64,000 nucleotides of DNA from Agapanthus africanus (lineage: Eukaryota; Streptophyta; Magnoliopsida; Asparagales; Amaryllidaceae), in assembly GCA_030015575.1 (NCBI GenBank), contig JASDDO010000001.1, forward strand, positions 137,845,988 through 137,909,987, written 5' to 3'. The notes under the pieces were generated by a model. That model did no database searches. It had not been told where the DNA came from and saw only the letters and a program-made list of their open reading frames with translations. A program made the translations under genes and the position numbers. Shown here in pieces: positions 43,698 to 55,822 of the stretch (its first letter is position 1; each line of letters starts with the position of its first letter).

Positions 43698-45880
43698 AAG
43701 TGCCCCCGTCAATAAATGCACACCGCGTATATGATTTGTGTGCATGAAATTGATGGATCTTGAAGCTGGACTTCGAGGTGGAACATCATTCCGGGGGCGG
43801 AGCATCCCTCGGGGAGCATGATTCCCGGGGATCGGAGTATCATTCTGATTTGCGGAGCACAATTCCAGGGTCGGAGTATCATTCCGAAGATTCGGAGCAT
43901 AATTCCGAGGATCCGAGCATAATTCCGAAGAGTAGAGGCATGATTCCAGGGATCGGAGCATGATTCCGATGAGCGGAGCATGATTCCAAAGGGGTCGGAG
44001 CATAATTCCGATGAGCGGAGCATGATTCGAAAGGGGTCGGAGCATAATTCCGGCAGACGGCAGACATTCTGACCGAAGCATAATTTCGATGCAGAGGTTG
44101 ATTCCCAGGCGAAGCATGATTCCGATAAGGAAAGCAGATACTCCAAGGCGAAGCATGATTTCGACACGGGGTACATTCTGAGACGAAGCATGATTTCGAC
44201 GCAGAGCTTGTTAGTCGACTTGATTCCAAGGTGGTGCTTAATTCCGATGGGAAATTCGTTGGTTGACTTGATTCTGAGTTGAAGCATAATTCCTACAGGG
44301 AGGTAGTTGATTTACTTGATTGCAGGACGGAGCATAATTCCGACGAGGAGGTCGCTGGTTGACTTGATTCCAAGGCGGAGAATAATTCCGACGAGGAGGT
44401 CACTGGTTGACTTGATTCCGGTGCGGAGCATAATTCCAAAGAGGAGGTCGCTGGTTGACTTGATTCCCAGCACGGAGTGTCACTGGTTTTGATATAGAGG
44501 ATGATTCCTAGGCGAAGCATAATTCCGAAATGGAAGGTGGATACTCCGAGGCGAAGCATGATTTCGACACGGGGTACACTCTGAGACGAAGCATGATTCC
44601 GCCGTGGAGGTTGTTGGTTTGATTTGATTTGGGTTGACATCAACATCGCTACACTGGAATATGGTACCAGGAGCGAATCATCATTTGCCATGAGTGGATT
44701 TAGGGATTTTGGTTTTGGTTTGGCATCAGCACCGCTGTGCTGGAATATGGTACCAAGAGCGAATCATCATTTTCTGTGAGGGGATTTCCTTCATTCCCGG
44801 TTTAACGACTTAGGGGTCATCTGTTCCCAGTTTAACGACTTAGGGGTCATCTATTCCTAGTTTAAAGACTTAGGGGTCTATTGGATTGGAGTTTGGAATT
44901 TTGGGGTTAGGGTAGGCATCTGCGTTGCTAACACTGGAGCACATATGCCAGGAGCAATTCATCATTTGCCTTTACCTGTTGGGGATCGATGGCTTAGGAG
45001 ACAGGTTTAAGTCCCTATCACCTAAGACTTTTCAATTTTATGAGCCGTAAGGGACCCATAAAAGTATTCTCCCTACAAGTCGAAAGGATCCCGTAGGTGT
45101 ATTCTCCTTAGGAGTCGTGAGGACTCCCAAGTGTGTTTTTCCTTTGTGAGTCGTAAGGATCACATGAAGGTGTTTTCTTACGAGTCGAGAGGATCTCGTA
45201 AGTTTGTTCTTCTCATGTATCGTGAGGACACATGAGTGGGTCTTTCCAAATGGAGCATAATTTCAAGGGCGGAGACCGGCCGCTGGACTGGTGACTGTGG
45301 TGGGGCATGGGTGTGAGGAAAATTATTTGAGCCCGTGGATTGTATACGGTAGTCAATTTGGGGACCACCCGTAGGGCTAGGAGAATTTTGGGAAATTGGA
45401 TTTTGGTTGGCGTCTGCATCGCTGCACTGGAATATGGTACCAGGAGCGACTCATCATTCGCCGTTGGGACATCCAGGGATTTGAAAATTTGAATTTGGTT
45501 AGCGTCTGCATCGCTGCACTGGAATATGGTACCAGGAGAGACTCATCATTCGCCGTTGGAGGGTTTTTTTTTACCGCGATTGCTCTATCATTTCAGCATT
45601 TCTTATCGCGAAGGTCACGATTGCCCTATCATTTTGGCTATTTATTCGCGGTTGCCCTATCATTTCGGCTTTATTTTTCATCTTTATTTTATTCGCTGAT
45701 TTTTATTGCGAGTTGTCCCATCATTTCAGCTTTTCTTTTTTTTCTTTTTATTTACATTTTTTATTTACACATTTTTTTACATTCCCAGTTTAACGACTTA
45801 GAGGTCGACTGTTCCCAGTTTAATGACGTGGTGGTCGACGGTTCCCAGTTTAACGACATGGTGGTCGGTTGTCCCCCAGT
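43698..45880 (-). repeat. Tandem-repeat region replacing pol in the TR-GAG element
   Basis: A polypurine tract (sense GACGGGGGCACTT) is followed by several repeat families: GGAGCATAATTCCGA units (43780-44220); four 48-bp units with GAGGAGGTCGCTGGTTGACTT (about 44283-44474); five GCTGGAATATGGTACCA units (44640, 44730, 44920, 45420, 45510); CCCAGTTTAACGACTT units (44800-44880 and 45783-45900); and GAGTCGTGAGGACTCC units (45040-45240). Related units in inverted orientation occur at 17390-18810. The ORFs here (43668-44287, 44293-44691, 45396-45884) are products of the repeats. Confidence 0.85.
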
Positions 45881-46522
45881 TTAATAACGTGGTGGTCGAC
45901 GCCTTTTAGAGAAAGGCAGATGTCTGAGAAAATCAGGTTCCCGAAGGACTTCGGTCTCCGTTTGTATGAAATTGGCGGTCGCAGCTTGACTGTATGTCAA
46001 CACACCTTTAGACAGTTCTATCCCTCCTGCCTTGTATTGCTTTTCGATCCAATCTTTGAAGACGAAGCAGTCCTCAATAGCATGACTTATCACTCTGTGA
46101 TAGGGGCAATATTTGGGGTCATCGGTCATATTCGCTTCCTGCGGTCTTTTTGATTCCGGAAATTGTAGATCGTTTCTTAGGGCATCCTTGAATATTTTAT
46201 GGACTTTGTCCCTTCTGAAGGAATAGACCTTATCCAGCTTCTCTTTCAGTGGAGATTCTCCTCCCTCTCCGAACACTGACTTTCGAGACTGGTTGGCATT
46301 AGGCCCGCTCATCCCTTGCTTATTTCGGTTAGCCGAGGTGTTGAAAGATTCAGAATCAACGGAATTTCCGCCTTTACGATTATCGTCCTTTCGGTTTCTC
46401 CAGGACCTATTGTTATTTTGGGAATCAGAGGAGGATTCCTGCTTTGAGCGTTCCAACATCTGAACTTTCCTGGTCAGCTCTTGGAATGTTTTGAGACCCG
46501 CGGTGCATAGAAACAGGGCCAT
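45881..46522 (-). pseudogene. TR-GAG gag, C-terminal part with zinc-finger-like motif
   Basis: It contains FQELTRKVQMLER, a polar asparagine/serine-rich linker, YSFRRDKVHKIFKDAL, and CPYHRVISHAIEDC (C-X2-H-X4-H-X4-C), the altered knuckle seen in Tat gag proteins. It is in frame with 46607-47035 across one stop codon; the bridging sequence (PPIELDQSVSLLVGNLNNW) looks native. It ends in a normal stop with no protease after it. Confidence 0.85.
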
Positions 46523-46606
46523 CCAATTGTTGAGATTTCCGACGAGGAGACTGACAGATTGGTCCAGCTCTATCGGCGGTTCACATTTGACGGAGAAATT
46601 TCTCCA

Positions 46607-47035
46607 TCAAGTTATAAAATCCGTGTTGCATTCGTTGTTCTTTGGCTTGGTCCTTACGAGATCGGCAATGGTGATTTTATCGCTGACGCTCATGAACCTC
46701 TGCCGAAACATAGATTCCATTTGGATGAAAGTTGTGACGGAGCCATCCGGTATGCTCGCGTACCAGTCGAAAGCGACACAGGTCAGGCTATTAACGAACT
46801 GGCGGAGGAGAAGCGCCTTATTGCCCCCAGTATTCCCGCATGAAGCTTTAAAATGGGCGATGTGTTGATTTGCATTTCCTGTCCCATCAAATCTTCCGAA
46901 TTTGGGAATGACATAGCTGCAAGGAAATTCTACCAGATCATACTGAGCAGGATATGGTCTCCCACTACTGCTGATATCTTTTTGCGCTTCGGCTTCGGCT
47001 ATCAATGTTCTGACTTCGTAGGCAACCAAATCCAT
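46607..47035 (-). pseudogene. TR-GAG gag, capsid-like part
   Basis: It contains EFPCSYVIPKFGRFDGTGN, HIAHFKASCG, LLLRQFVNSLTCVAFDWY and FIQMESMFRQRFM, the retrotransposon gag domain of Ty3/gypsy, close to Tat-type wording. It ends at TGA 46607-46609. Because the same frame continues to 45881, this is a single nonsense mutation or a readthrough site. Upstream in the same frame a coiled-coil-like LRKQLRNKDKEMAKLY stretch (about 47250-47330) is recognisable with stops, so the native start lay further upstream. Confidence 0.87.
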
Positions 47036-48230
47036 GATTTGATCTTAAGTTAGCGGTCTACTGTCATCGGTATCCAAGACATTTCCCGAGATAGGATGCG
47101 ACTAACTTTCATGCGGTCCGCCCACCTTTGGATTTAAAGGAATAAGCATCGGTTGTCTCGAGACACCGTTTCTCCGTTCATGAGCAGAGCCCTACGCTTG
47201 ATTGGACGGCTGAGAGGCATGTTAGGCCGTGAGCTGTAAGACGACGTTTGTCAAGTCGTCAATTTTTTAGTAGAGCTTGGCCATCTCCTTGTCTTTGTTT
47301 CTGAGCTGCTTTCGGAGCTCCTGGAGAAGTTGCTGCTCTGCGGTCTTAGGATGGAAAGTTGGCTTATCTTCGTTTTCCGAGCCCTACTCCTCATGAACCG
47401 AGGGCTCTCTCTGCTTATCAACCTCACTGGAAGGGTCTTCATTACCTTCCAAAAGAGGCTGTCTTAGAATGTGGCAGCCATATTCACACCAGATTGGATT
47501 TGAGATGTGATAGCCCTATCCTTGCTCTTACTGCGAAGGTTGTCGCTAGGACGCGTGCCCACCATGTAGACTGTGTGGAAAATACATTCAACCATCCTTT
47601 CATCACTGGCAACTGGTTTCATGGAGCGGTCTGGGCTTTGGAACATCACAAATTTTAATGTGGCCGGAGCCCTAGCCTTTTTGTTGGCTCTGTATCTGAG
47701 CCGCTTCTGCCTCAGATTCTATGTTTTGAGCGCTCAACAGGCTTCTGCTCTTCGGGAAGCCGCCATAGGCCGAGTGACAGGGAGGCTTGAGAAGTCATCT
47801 GCCCGCGTGTCCGTCGAAGGTATCGCTTGGGCTTGCCCGCGACGTCTGGAAACTTCTTTTGTTCTGACGGCTTTGCCCCCAGCTGGGGCCATGGAAAGTC
47901 ATTCAGACACTGGTTACTGGAGCTTGAGGTACAGGGATGGCATTAGCCGAGACAAACAGAATAGATCCAAATTGTAGCTGCGGTTCTTCCCACTGTCATC
48001 CAAGACTTGCCGGGAGGACCGTCCTGACGTCTATCTTCATCGTGTAGGAGATGGGAGCTGTGTTGAGAGCTGAGATCGTCCTTAGAGACATTTTACTGTG
48101 TCCGAAGATTGCAATTGGAAATTATTAACCTGCAAATAAAAACATGATTTCAGTATAGTCAATCAATGTATATGTTGATTGAGTTCGCATGTATGTTTAA
48201 CCCAAAATATGGGAAGAGAGATAAGGTCCT
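47036..48230 (-). other. TR-GAG leader and decayed gag N-terminus
   Basis: Decayed gag N-terminal coding sequence (heptad-like EEQLLQELRKQ wording) runs to about 47470 with several stops, including a TAA just before 47035. Beyond it to the primer site I see untranslated leader without a credible ORF. The 47573-47977 plus-strand ORF is on the wrong strand and has no domain. Confidence 0.55.
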
Positions 48231-48248
48231 ACCGGGCGTGCCAAAATC
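48231..48248 (-). other. TR-GAG primer-binding site
   Basis: In sense, two bases after the LTR end comes TTTTGGCACGCCCGGT, a primer site of the kind found beside Tat-clade LTRs rather than the initiator-Met site used by the copia and LARD elements here. I have not assigned the tRNA. Confidence 0.65.
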
Positions 48249-49708
48249 TGTAGAGTGCTTTCGTCACCACATTGAGATGGGAATACGCGTGCGCTTGTCA
48301 GGCGCATTACAGATTCCCCCTGCCTAGGGTAGGTTGGGGTTTATTGATTGTGGGGATCCGAATCTCCGGCAGCCGTGGACTAAACTGCCGTTAATTACCC
48401 CTCGTCTTTGGAGCGAGAGAACCTCCGATTGACGGGTCAAACTGGTCATGCGAACTCAATGTGCAGTGTGCATATGTGTGTCTTGAGGGGTCTTGGGTAT
48501 ATCGGGGGCCTCGCAGAAAATTTTTCTAACGGGGGATGCATTTTTAGTGTGGAGTGTATAAAAAATGAGGGGGGAAAGGGGCGTCCAAGGGATGCGTGAG
48601 CGCCAGCGCCTCATGTGTCTAGCACAAAGGCGCTAGGTGCCGGGCGCGCTCTTGGGCGCTAGCGCCTCACGTGCCCGGCACGTGGGCGCTGGGCGCTTGG
48701 ATGCTAGCACCTCACGTGCCCGGCACATGGGCGCTGGGCGCTTGGGCACAAGCGCCTTACGTACCCGGTACGTGGGCGCTAATCTCCTGAGCGCTCGCGC
48801 CTCACGTGCCCGGCACGTGGGCACTGGGCACTCGTGCCTCACGTGCCCGGCACGTAGGCGCTAGGCACTTGGGCGCCGGCAAAAAGAAGGGGCTTTTAGC
48901 CCTGAAAATAGGAGTTAAACTCCAAAAGAGGATTTTGAGTGGAGTTAAACTCCCAAAGATTTAGATTTGGAGTTAAACTCCTAAAGGATCTGGATTAGGA
49001 GTTAAACTCTTTTGAGGATTTGGGTCTTGGAGTTGAACTCCCCAAAGATCTTCAGAGGTTCTTCTCTCTTAAGCCTTGGATCTTCTCCAAAGTAGGATTT
49101 TCGGAGATGGGTCTCCTTCTTCCTCCTCTTTGTTGGCCGGATCTTGGAGGAAAAGGGGGGTGAGATTCAAAATCTCCTTTTTTTGAGATCTAATGTAAGA
49201 TCTGAGTTCCCTTCAAGGGTTTGATGGTGAAAAACTATTTATTTTTAGAAAAGGAAGAGTTAAACTCTTGATTTAATTCAAAAAGGGAAAGAAGGTTTTA
49301 AAACCTTGAGGAAGGAGAAGGAGGCACAAAAACCCTAGAGTTTGAGAGAATGAAAAAGTCTCTTTTATTTCATCATCATGTTGACTTATATAAGCTTACA
49401 CATTTACATATAGCCCCTTGGGCTTTACAAAATGGCATTTTGCCCATCCCATACCCCATGTGCTCATTTCTTTTGCACATACGCCATGGACTTTACAAAA
49501 ATTTGGCTTTATGCTCATTTTGCTTACATTCATGCATAAAAAATTACATCAAAATTATTTATTACATGATTTTTTTATTTCGGCATGGGGGAGGCCGGCC
49601 GCAGGGCTCGACTTGGGCATGGGCCCACTTGTTAGGCTTAGGCCCGCTTACTTGGGGTTGACCTTAACTTTGACCCGGTCAACTGGGGTGCAACCTTTGA
49701 CACCAACA
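48249..49708 (-). repeat. TR-GAG 5' LTR
   Basis: 1,460 bp, the partner of 42223-43697. A minus-strand TATATAA lies at 49386-49392. The palindrome array (48604-48870) is downstream of it in sense, in the R/U5 part. Confidence 0.9.
48604..48870. repeat. Palindrome array in the TR-GAG 5' LTR
   Basis: Six units of about 37-55 bp around CACGTGCCCGGCACGTG. One unit has changed on both arms together: ACGTACCCGGTACGT at 48759-48773 stays palindromic. Unit number and order differ from the 3' LTR array (five units), showing gain, loss or conversion after insertion. The ORFs across it on both strands follow from the repeat. Confidence 0.85.
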
Positions 49709-50734
49709 CTAATCTCATGTTCCATTACTCTCCAATATCAATCAATTAAAGAGCATATCGCGATAACCATGCAAATTGCAAGTCATACTCGGTTATGACT
49801 AAGCTCGGAATCATACAAAACTCATAAACATGAATCCGGCATCTCGGATACTCTGTAAAAGAATCTGGCTAAACTCACCTTCGAGAACTCGTCTCAATCC
49901 GTCGGAGGAAAACTTACTACACGATCACTTTCTCGAGCGACTTGCACCAGGTCTGAGCAAGACCCATCGGAAGAAGCTAATCAACTTCACCAACTCGCAT
50001 CGGAGTACCACAACGGATTAAAAGTCCTAGTCATCCCTCATTTGAATGTCTACGAATCCTTCTGATCCATCTACACTTGTAAACATGGTCAACTTTTAAT
50101 TTCATGAACTCTGGAAGGAACACCTCGATAACCTCAGCTATGATTTGTACTGCTGTCTGAATAGCACACAACACCACGATCTTCGAAGAGGGAAAAGCAT
50201 CACGCCTCAAGTCCGGCTGATCTCCAGCAATGACTCGACCATCAGGTGTGGATCCCGAAAAAGCTCTCCTCAACATTAGAACCCGGTCGAATATGAACGA
50301 ACGACATATTTCTATATCACCGGAACGTCACCCTGGTCGGTCCTCATCCCAGACAAGTCTACCCCGACCGTATTCATAACCGCAGTCCTCTCGGCTCACA
50401 TAGACATGGCGACCGGAACAATCAACATGTATCGATGAGGTTAGATCAACAGAAGGAATAAAAGAAAGATCTCAAGACATAAATCCTAAGGTAATTTAGG
50501 CGGAGTTTCATATTGCAAATATGCCGAGAAACATATGTACGGTACGTCACTCTACTTAGTACCTACTACATCAACCAAGGTCATCCTATTTAATGAAAGT
50601 TCGGGTATAAGACCCCCAAAGTCAAGTCTAAGTCCTATAAGGTAAAGCCTAGGTAACAAAAGTGCACGCCTAGACTCCATATAGTCAAACCTAGACTCAA
50701 ACAAAGGTTAAACCAAATGCTCTGATACCAACTT
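49709..50734 (-). other. LARD-B2 5' internal region
   Basis: About 1 kb between the gag-only element and the primer site. It matches LARD-B1 1-329. An 81-codon ORF (50031-50276, MLRRAFSGSTPDGR..) has a plausible gag-like leader character but no recognisable domain. No pol motif is present. Confidence 0.6.
50719..50730 (-). other. LARD-B2 primer-binding site
   Basis: The sense sequence is TGGTATCAGAGC, complementary to initiator tRNA-Met, four bases from the LTR end. Confidence 0.9.
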
Positions 50735-53700
50735 TGTCATGACCCGAATATGGCTCGTGACCGGCACTTAAATCACGTGACATCTAAAGACGTCGACGCG
50801 GTTCAATTAAGCCGAAATCGGGAATCTAAACCCTTTTTGAAAATATTGGAGGTGAAGTTTAAAATAGTCATCAGATGGAATCATTTTAAAATAAACATTT
50901 AAGTTTAACTAAGTATGTTTGAAAAGCATCTATGACGTTTTGAAATTCGACAGCACCTCCTTTGTAATTTGAATAAAACTAGCTACAACATAAAAATACA
51001 TATAGCATCCCAACGGGAGCTAGCTTCCATGCCCAAACGGTGGAGCAACCAAGAAAACACGACGCACAATGGCGAAGAAAAGAAAAACGAAACAAAATCA
51101 ACAATATAAAAAGGTCGACTCCAATGAGTACAATGCCCACAACACACAATTCTAAGTCTCGCTTCTAAGTCCACAATATACCAGTTCTAAGTTGATGGGG
51201 TTTTACTAAATACAAGAATATATAAATATACAAGTGTGAGTACTATACAATATTAACCCACCTACCAAAGCAATCACCGAAAGAAGTGTGTGCCCTAAGC
51301 CGTTGATAATCCAAGCGGTAAAACTTGCAAGAAACTGTGGCACAACGGGGATGAGTTGCCAACTCAGTGAATAAAAGTACATCACAAGGTAGAAATCAAA
51401 ATGCGTAATGATGCCTAGGTCATTAGTATAATACTACATATCCTCCACTAATATAATATATGATATGCAAATGTATCATAAATGCAACTCTATCAATCAC
51501 ATGAACCCACAAGGGAATGAAAATGACCTGTATCTAGATATAATCTCATAAGTGGCCGAAAATATATATGTACAACCTGTTCTTTAAAATAGCCGCGGAA
51601 TACATATGTCACGACATAAAAGCAGACGTGATAGTATGAAACATAATAGGTATCTTATTTAAGATATACATCCTGTTGTTTTGGTAAAGAATGTTAAGAG
51701 GTTTACAATTTCAAGATCTCAGTGTCATATCAGACATGTCAAAATAATGAGACTGTAGCTCATTTTTGAATTCTTTTTTATGTATGTAAATTCCCGTAAA
51801 AGATATGCAGCTACTGTCCCCCCGGATCAGTCATGTTCGGCTACAATAACTCATAACATAACCGTATACCTCATATGATAGCGATATATCAACATCTGGA
51901 TGTCCAGCATCGACACCCGAAATCAGAAATCTCTCGTGGCCATCATCGATACGCAAATCCTCAAATCTCTCTTGTCCATCACCGACACGCAAATGCAGAT
52001 ATCGTCGGCACCATCTCAACAGATGATCGCTACCCGATATCCCTAGCCCCGGTCGGTATCCCCTGGATATCCGCCGTGCCCAAATCGAACCCCGGTCAGT
52101 ATCCCCTGGATATCTGCCGTGCTCATCTCTATCTCCGGTATCGAGTATCCTCGCTAGGCTCCCCGCCTCTAATGCGGCTATCCTACCTCTCGGTCTCGAC
52201 CAGGTCCACCATGTATCCGTCTGTATACTCCCCCACTCAGACCGGATAAGTAACAGCTCCGTAATCGTATATCCCCCCCACTCGGTTCGGAATAAAGACA
52301 ATCAGAAAGCATCAAGCTCATGATGGACGTCAACTTATCATATCCAAGGATAACAAGTAAAGAAAAGAATACTTGCATAAATCATTCTGATGATATATTA
52401 TATATATACATATATAACAGTATCCCATACCACTGATATATATCATCTAAAGTAAAACATCCAGAAAACTTATAAGAATCAAATATGAATACCCATAGTA
52501 CTAGCATTCGCAATGTTTAACATGTAATGCAGGTAAAGCACGTAAATAAAACCATACAAGTAATAAACGTAACAATCCTACTGTGTCATGGCAATACTAA
52601 TGATGTGTAGTGTAGCATACGCGTCTGTACTCATGCAGCATGGCAATCATTAGTATTTGTGCAAGTGTTCTATAAGTGTACATACAATACTCGTATCGAT
52701 ATCTACATACGCATCACGTAGTATAACAGTCTTACAGTGACATGGCAGTACCAATGAGGTGTAGTGTAACATGTGCGTATGTGCTTGTGCAACATAGCAC
52801 TCATTGGTAGTTGTGCGGTGTTCTATCAGAGTGTTCGTATTATGGAAACGTATAACATCGATAATTATATCACGAACATGTAAAGTAAATCTAAACGTAA
52901 CTATTAAAGTAACTACTTGCTATGAGCTATACCATTATCTTTGAAAATGGAACGAACGTTGGTTTTGAAATAAGGAAGCTGCCTTGGGTTAAAATAGATA
53001 TTCGTTTTGGAAATTGGCATCGCATCCTTGTCCTTTATCATTAAAAAGAGAAACGAATCATTAGTTTTTAAAAGGGTATAGCTCACTCAAGTATTACGTC
53101 CTAAAACGGAATAAAATATAACTCTACGATTCTAAAGGAAACTTGGCCGTTATTAGGCATGCTAATCTCGTCATCACCGGTACGGTATGATTCCTCGTAC
53201 CAATTCACCAAACCATGAATAAAACTACATGCATATGAATATCATACTAGATGCAACTTAACTCCAATATCAATATCTTGAATAAATATTAAAATCTAAC
53301 TATATATCATACTATGCTATTTATAATGTTGCGGGGGTGCTATACGCCATCCATCCGACTTCACCCGTAGATGTAAATCTACTCACCAACTTGTCGAGCT
53401 CGTTGAAGTTCATGATGCTATGTCCGTCACTCCGTCTCGGAAATCTTCGCGATCGTACCTATAATCATAATTAAATCACATCGATGTAAATATCATATCA
53501 AAAACCAAAGCAATGAGCTAAGCACTCGTAGGTTAGAACCTATAGCTCACTTACCCCAAAAACGAACAGACGCCCCTGAAATTAACGCACGAACGTCAAC
53601 GTTTCAGTTGCAGTATAGAAATACAAAAAGCCGTATCGGAATATCGGAAACTTTAATAAAACCCTTACTAAAACATTCCCAGATTTCTCTGTATGAGTAT

Positions 53701-54768
53701 TGAAACAAATCAAACAATACTACAGATCATAAATTACCCAAACAAAGCTACAGAAGAAAAACCAACACCAAATCCTACTGTTCACCCGGCGACATCGGAA
53801 ATTTTGAAGTCCTCGCCGGTCGAATCATAGAGATGGGGTCTCGGGCATTGAGTGAAGTCTCCTAGTGGTCACATGATACTTATTGTATTGTTTGTTTTCC
53901 TAGTGATTACACCTAGTGGTTCCAGAATCAAATTCAGTATGCTAAATATCACAAAACATCAGTTTTTGTGATACTGCACATCAAAACAGATTTTAACCAG
54001 AATTGATATTTGAAAAGAATGAAAGAATTATACCCATGGAGATGATTCACAAGAAAACACCAACTCAAGAATTGCTTATGGAAGCATCTAGGATTTGTAG
54101 TCGATTAAGCTTGATGAGGTGCATAAGTTGATGAAGGGGTTAAGATTTTCTTCATTTGGATTGATGAACACTTAAGAATTTTTCTTGTATTGGAGCTGAA
54201 GAAATTAGTTATGTTCAGTTTTGAAAGGCTAAAAGAATTTGCTAAGTATTGTGATAAGATAAGATGAGAGATGTTGGGTTTTTATAGAGAAAGCATGAGG
54301 TGGAGGGTTGTGAGATGGAGGTGGCGTGGTGGAAAGAGGAGATGTAAAAATATGAAGGAGGAGGTGGAGGATTGTGAGCATGGGTGAGATATGTTGAGGG
54401 TGAGAATTTATCCTAGGTTATAATATAACCAACCATGATTAAAAGAATGCAATAATTAAAGAAAAAAATCTTTTTCCTTTAATTAAACCCTTCATGTTAA
54501 AAATCTAAATCCATGTTTTTAAAAGAAACACGATACTTTTTATAACACTTAAATACCATTATCTTATAATAACATCTCATGTCATGCTTAGAACAATTAA
54601 ATATCATTTTTTATGATATCACACATTTTCTTCATATTTAGCAAAATAATTGCATTTTTACGGATATAATTCCGATACCAAAAGTTGTATGTGATATCAC
54701 TTTTATAAACTCATTGTTTTTATATTTAAAATTATAAATTAATATTTATAATTTTCCAAAATGTTACA
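50735..54768 (-). repeat. LARD-B2 5' LTR
   Basis: 4,034 bp from TGTCATGACC to AATGTTACA on the plus strand. It keeps the 712 bp missing from the 3' LTR. A minus-strand TATAAATA at 53318-53325 lies about 1.45 kb into the LTR in sense, leaving some 2.5 kb of R plus U5. No ORF of interest; those near 51831-52378 are in diverged LTR repeats. Confidence 0.93.
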
Positions 54769-54773
54769 CTCAC

Positions 54774-55308
54774 ACGAGAAAAATGACGATCTCAGGTCTA
54801 AAGACTAACCTGTACTCATGTCACCTGAGAACTTCCATCTGACGATAGGTATAATACCATCTAGAAGTTCTCGGCGAGTCCGTCCAGTGTACTCACCCTT
54901 AGTGTGCACCTGTATACGATCTTAGGTGCAAAAGACTAATGGTTGTGGAACCGTACCATCGCCCCTTGTTGGGGTCTAGAAACGTATACACTAGTCTACT
55001 CGGGAATATCGATGTCCAGTCTCGATACTCCCACGACTAAGGACCTTTTAAGGATGTGCATACCGACTACCCAGCTTCCACAAGTATGATCGTCATCACA
55101 ACACAGGTAGTCTAGCAATGATCCGACGGGTTTTATCAACATGTATGAATGATACGTAATAGCATGTAAAACATATGCACATTTTAAGATAAAGATAAAC
55201 CAGATAGCATACTATCATATTGAGCAAGACTGTCTAGTACATATATATGTCTAAGCATCCACATGTATACATATACAATAATGGCCTCTAGGGCATACAT
55301 ATTCAACA
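54774..55308 (-). repeat. Copia-C 3' LTR, right part
   Basis: It continues the LTR interrupted at 37139 (ACTCATGTCACCTGAGAAC, GACGATAGGTATAATACCA as in Copia-1) and ends ATATTCAACA. The adjacent polypurine tract has lost about six bases compared with Copia-1 (sense GCAAGGAT instead of CAAGTGGGAGAT). Confidence 0.87.
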
Positions 55309-55364
55309 ATCCTTGCACTAAGGCCATATATTGGCGTACCGAGTACCCAGCGTCTGCTCTAAGG

Positions 55365-55769
55365 CTAGTTGTTGGCGTATCGCATACCCAACATCTCAAA
55401 AAGTCTCTCGAACTTTGCTTGAGGAAGGGCCTTGGTGAATGGATTCGTTGTGTTGTCTTTTGTGTCCACTCTCCGTACCTCAATCTCCCGGTGATCAATG
55501 ATCTCTCCGATCAGGTGATACCGCCTCAAGATGTGCCTGGAATTCTGTTGGGACCATGGTTCCTTCGCTAAAGCCATAGCTCCACTATTCTCGTAATATA
55601 AAGGTATTGGGTTAACAATGGATGGAACCACCTGAAGTTCAGTAATGAACTTCTTAATCCAGACAGCTTCTTTTGCGGCATCGTTGGTAGCAATGTATTC
55701 AGCCTCCATCGTCGAGGTGCCCTGTTTAGAGCTCTTCCAACAGGCCTCCCCTCCGTTGAGGGTAAACAC
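55365..55769 (-). pseudogene. Copia-C RNase H and pol C-terminus
   Basis: It reads MEAEYIATNDAAKEAVW, LYYENSGAMALAKEPWSQQ, RRYHLIGEIIDHREIEVRRV and KALPQAKFERLFEMLG. This is the only copy here with the C-terminal tail open to the end, so it shows what Copia-1 lost. The start is not native: a frameshift near 55820 separates it from RT. Confidence 0.87.
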
Positions 55770-55822
55770 AAAACCCGAGATAGACTTGATATCATCCTTG
55801 TCACTCTGGAAGCTCGAATCGG

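Larger units (their letters stand above)
42223..49708 (-). mobile_element. Gag-only Ty3/gypsy element (TR-GAG type, Tat-like)
   Basis: LTRs at 42223-43697 and 48249-49708 are flanked by CCAAT and CTAAT, a target duplication with one change. The primer site is 48231-48248 and the polypurine tract 43698-43712. The internal region codes only for gag (47035-45881), followed by 2.2 kb of degenerate tandem repeats where pol should be. This matches the TR-GAG class of non-autonomous elements. The LTRs differ by many substitutions and indels, so the insertion is not recent. Confidence 0.9.
37140..54768 (-). mobile_element. LARD-B2: large LTR element without pol
   Basis: LTRs at 37140-40460 and 50735-54768 are flanked by perfect CTCAC duplications (37135-37139, 54769-54773). 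Primer site and polypurine tract sit at the correct inner borders for minus orientation. After removing the nested gag-only element (42223-49708) the internal region is only about 2.8 kb and has no protease, integrase or RT. That fits a LARD, a large derivative mobilised in trans. The 4-kb LTRs exceed the internal region in length, which is unusual. Confidence 0.9.

Noticed and set aside
43668-44691. Minus-strand ORFs of 116-192 codons
   Set aside because: They run through GGAGCATAATTCC-type tandem repeats in overlapping frames and contain no domain.
45396-47977. Plus-strand ORFs opposite gag (45396-45884, 46491-46868, 47573-47977)
   Set aside because: Shadows of the gag coding strand or of repeat sequence; no domain and wrong strand for the element.
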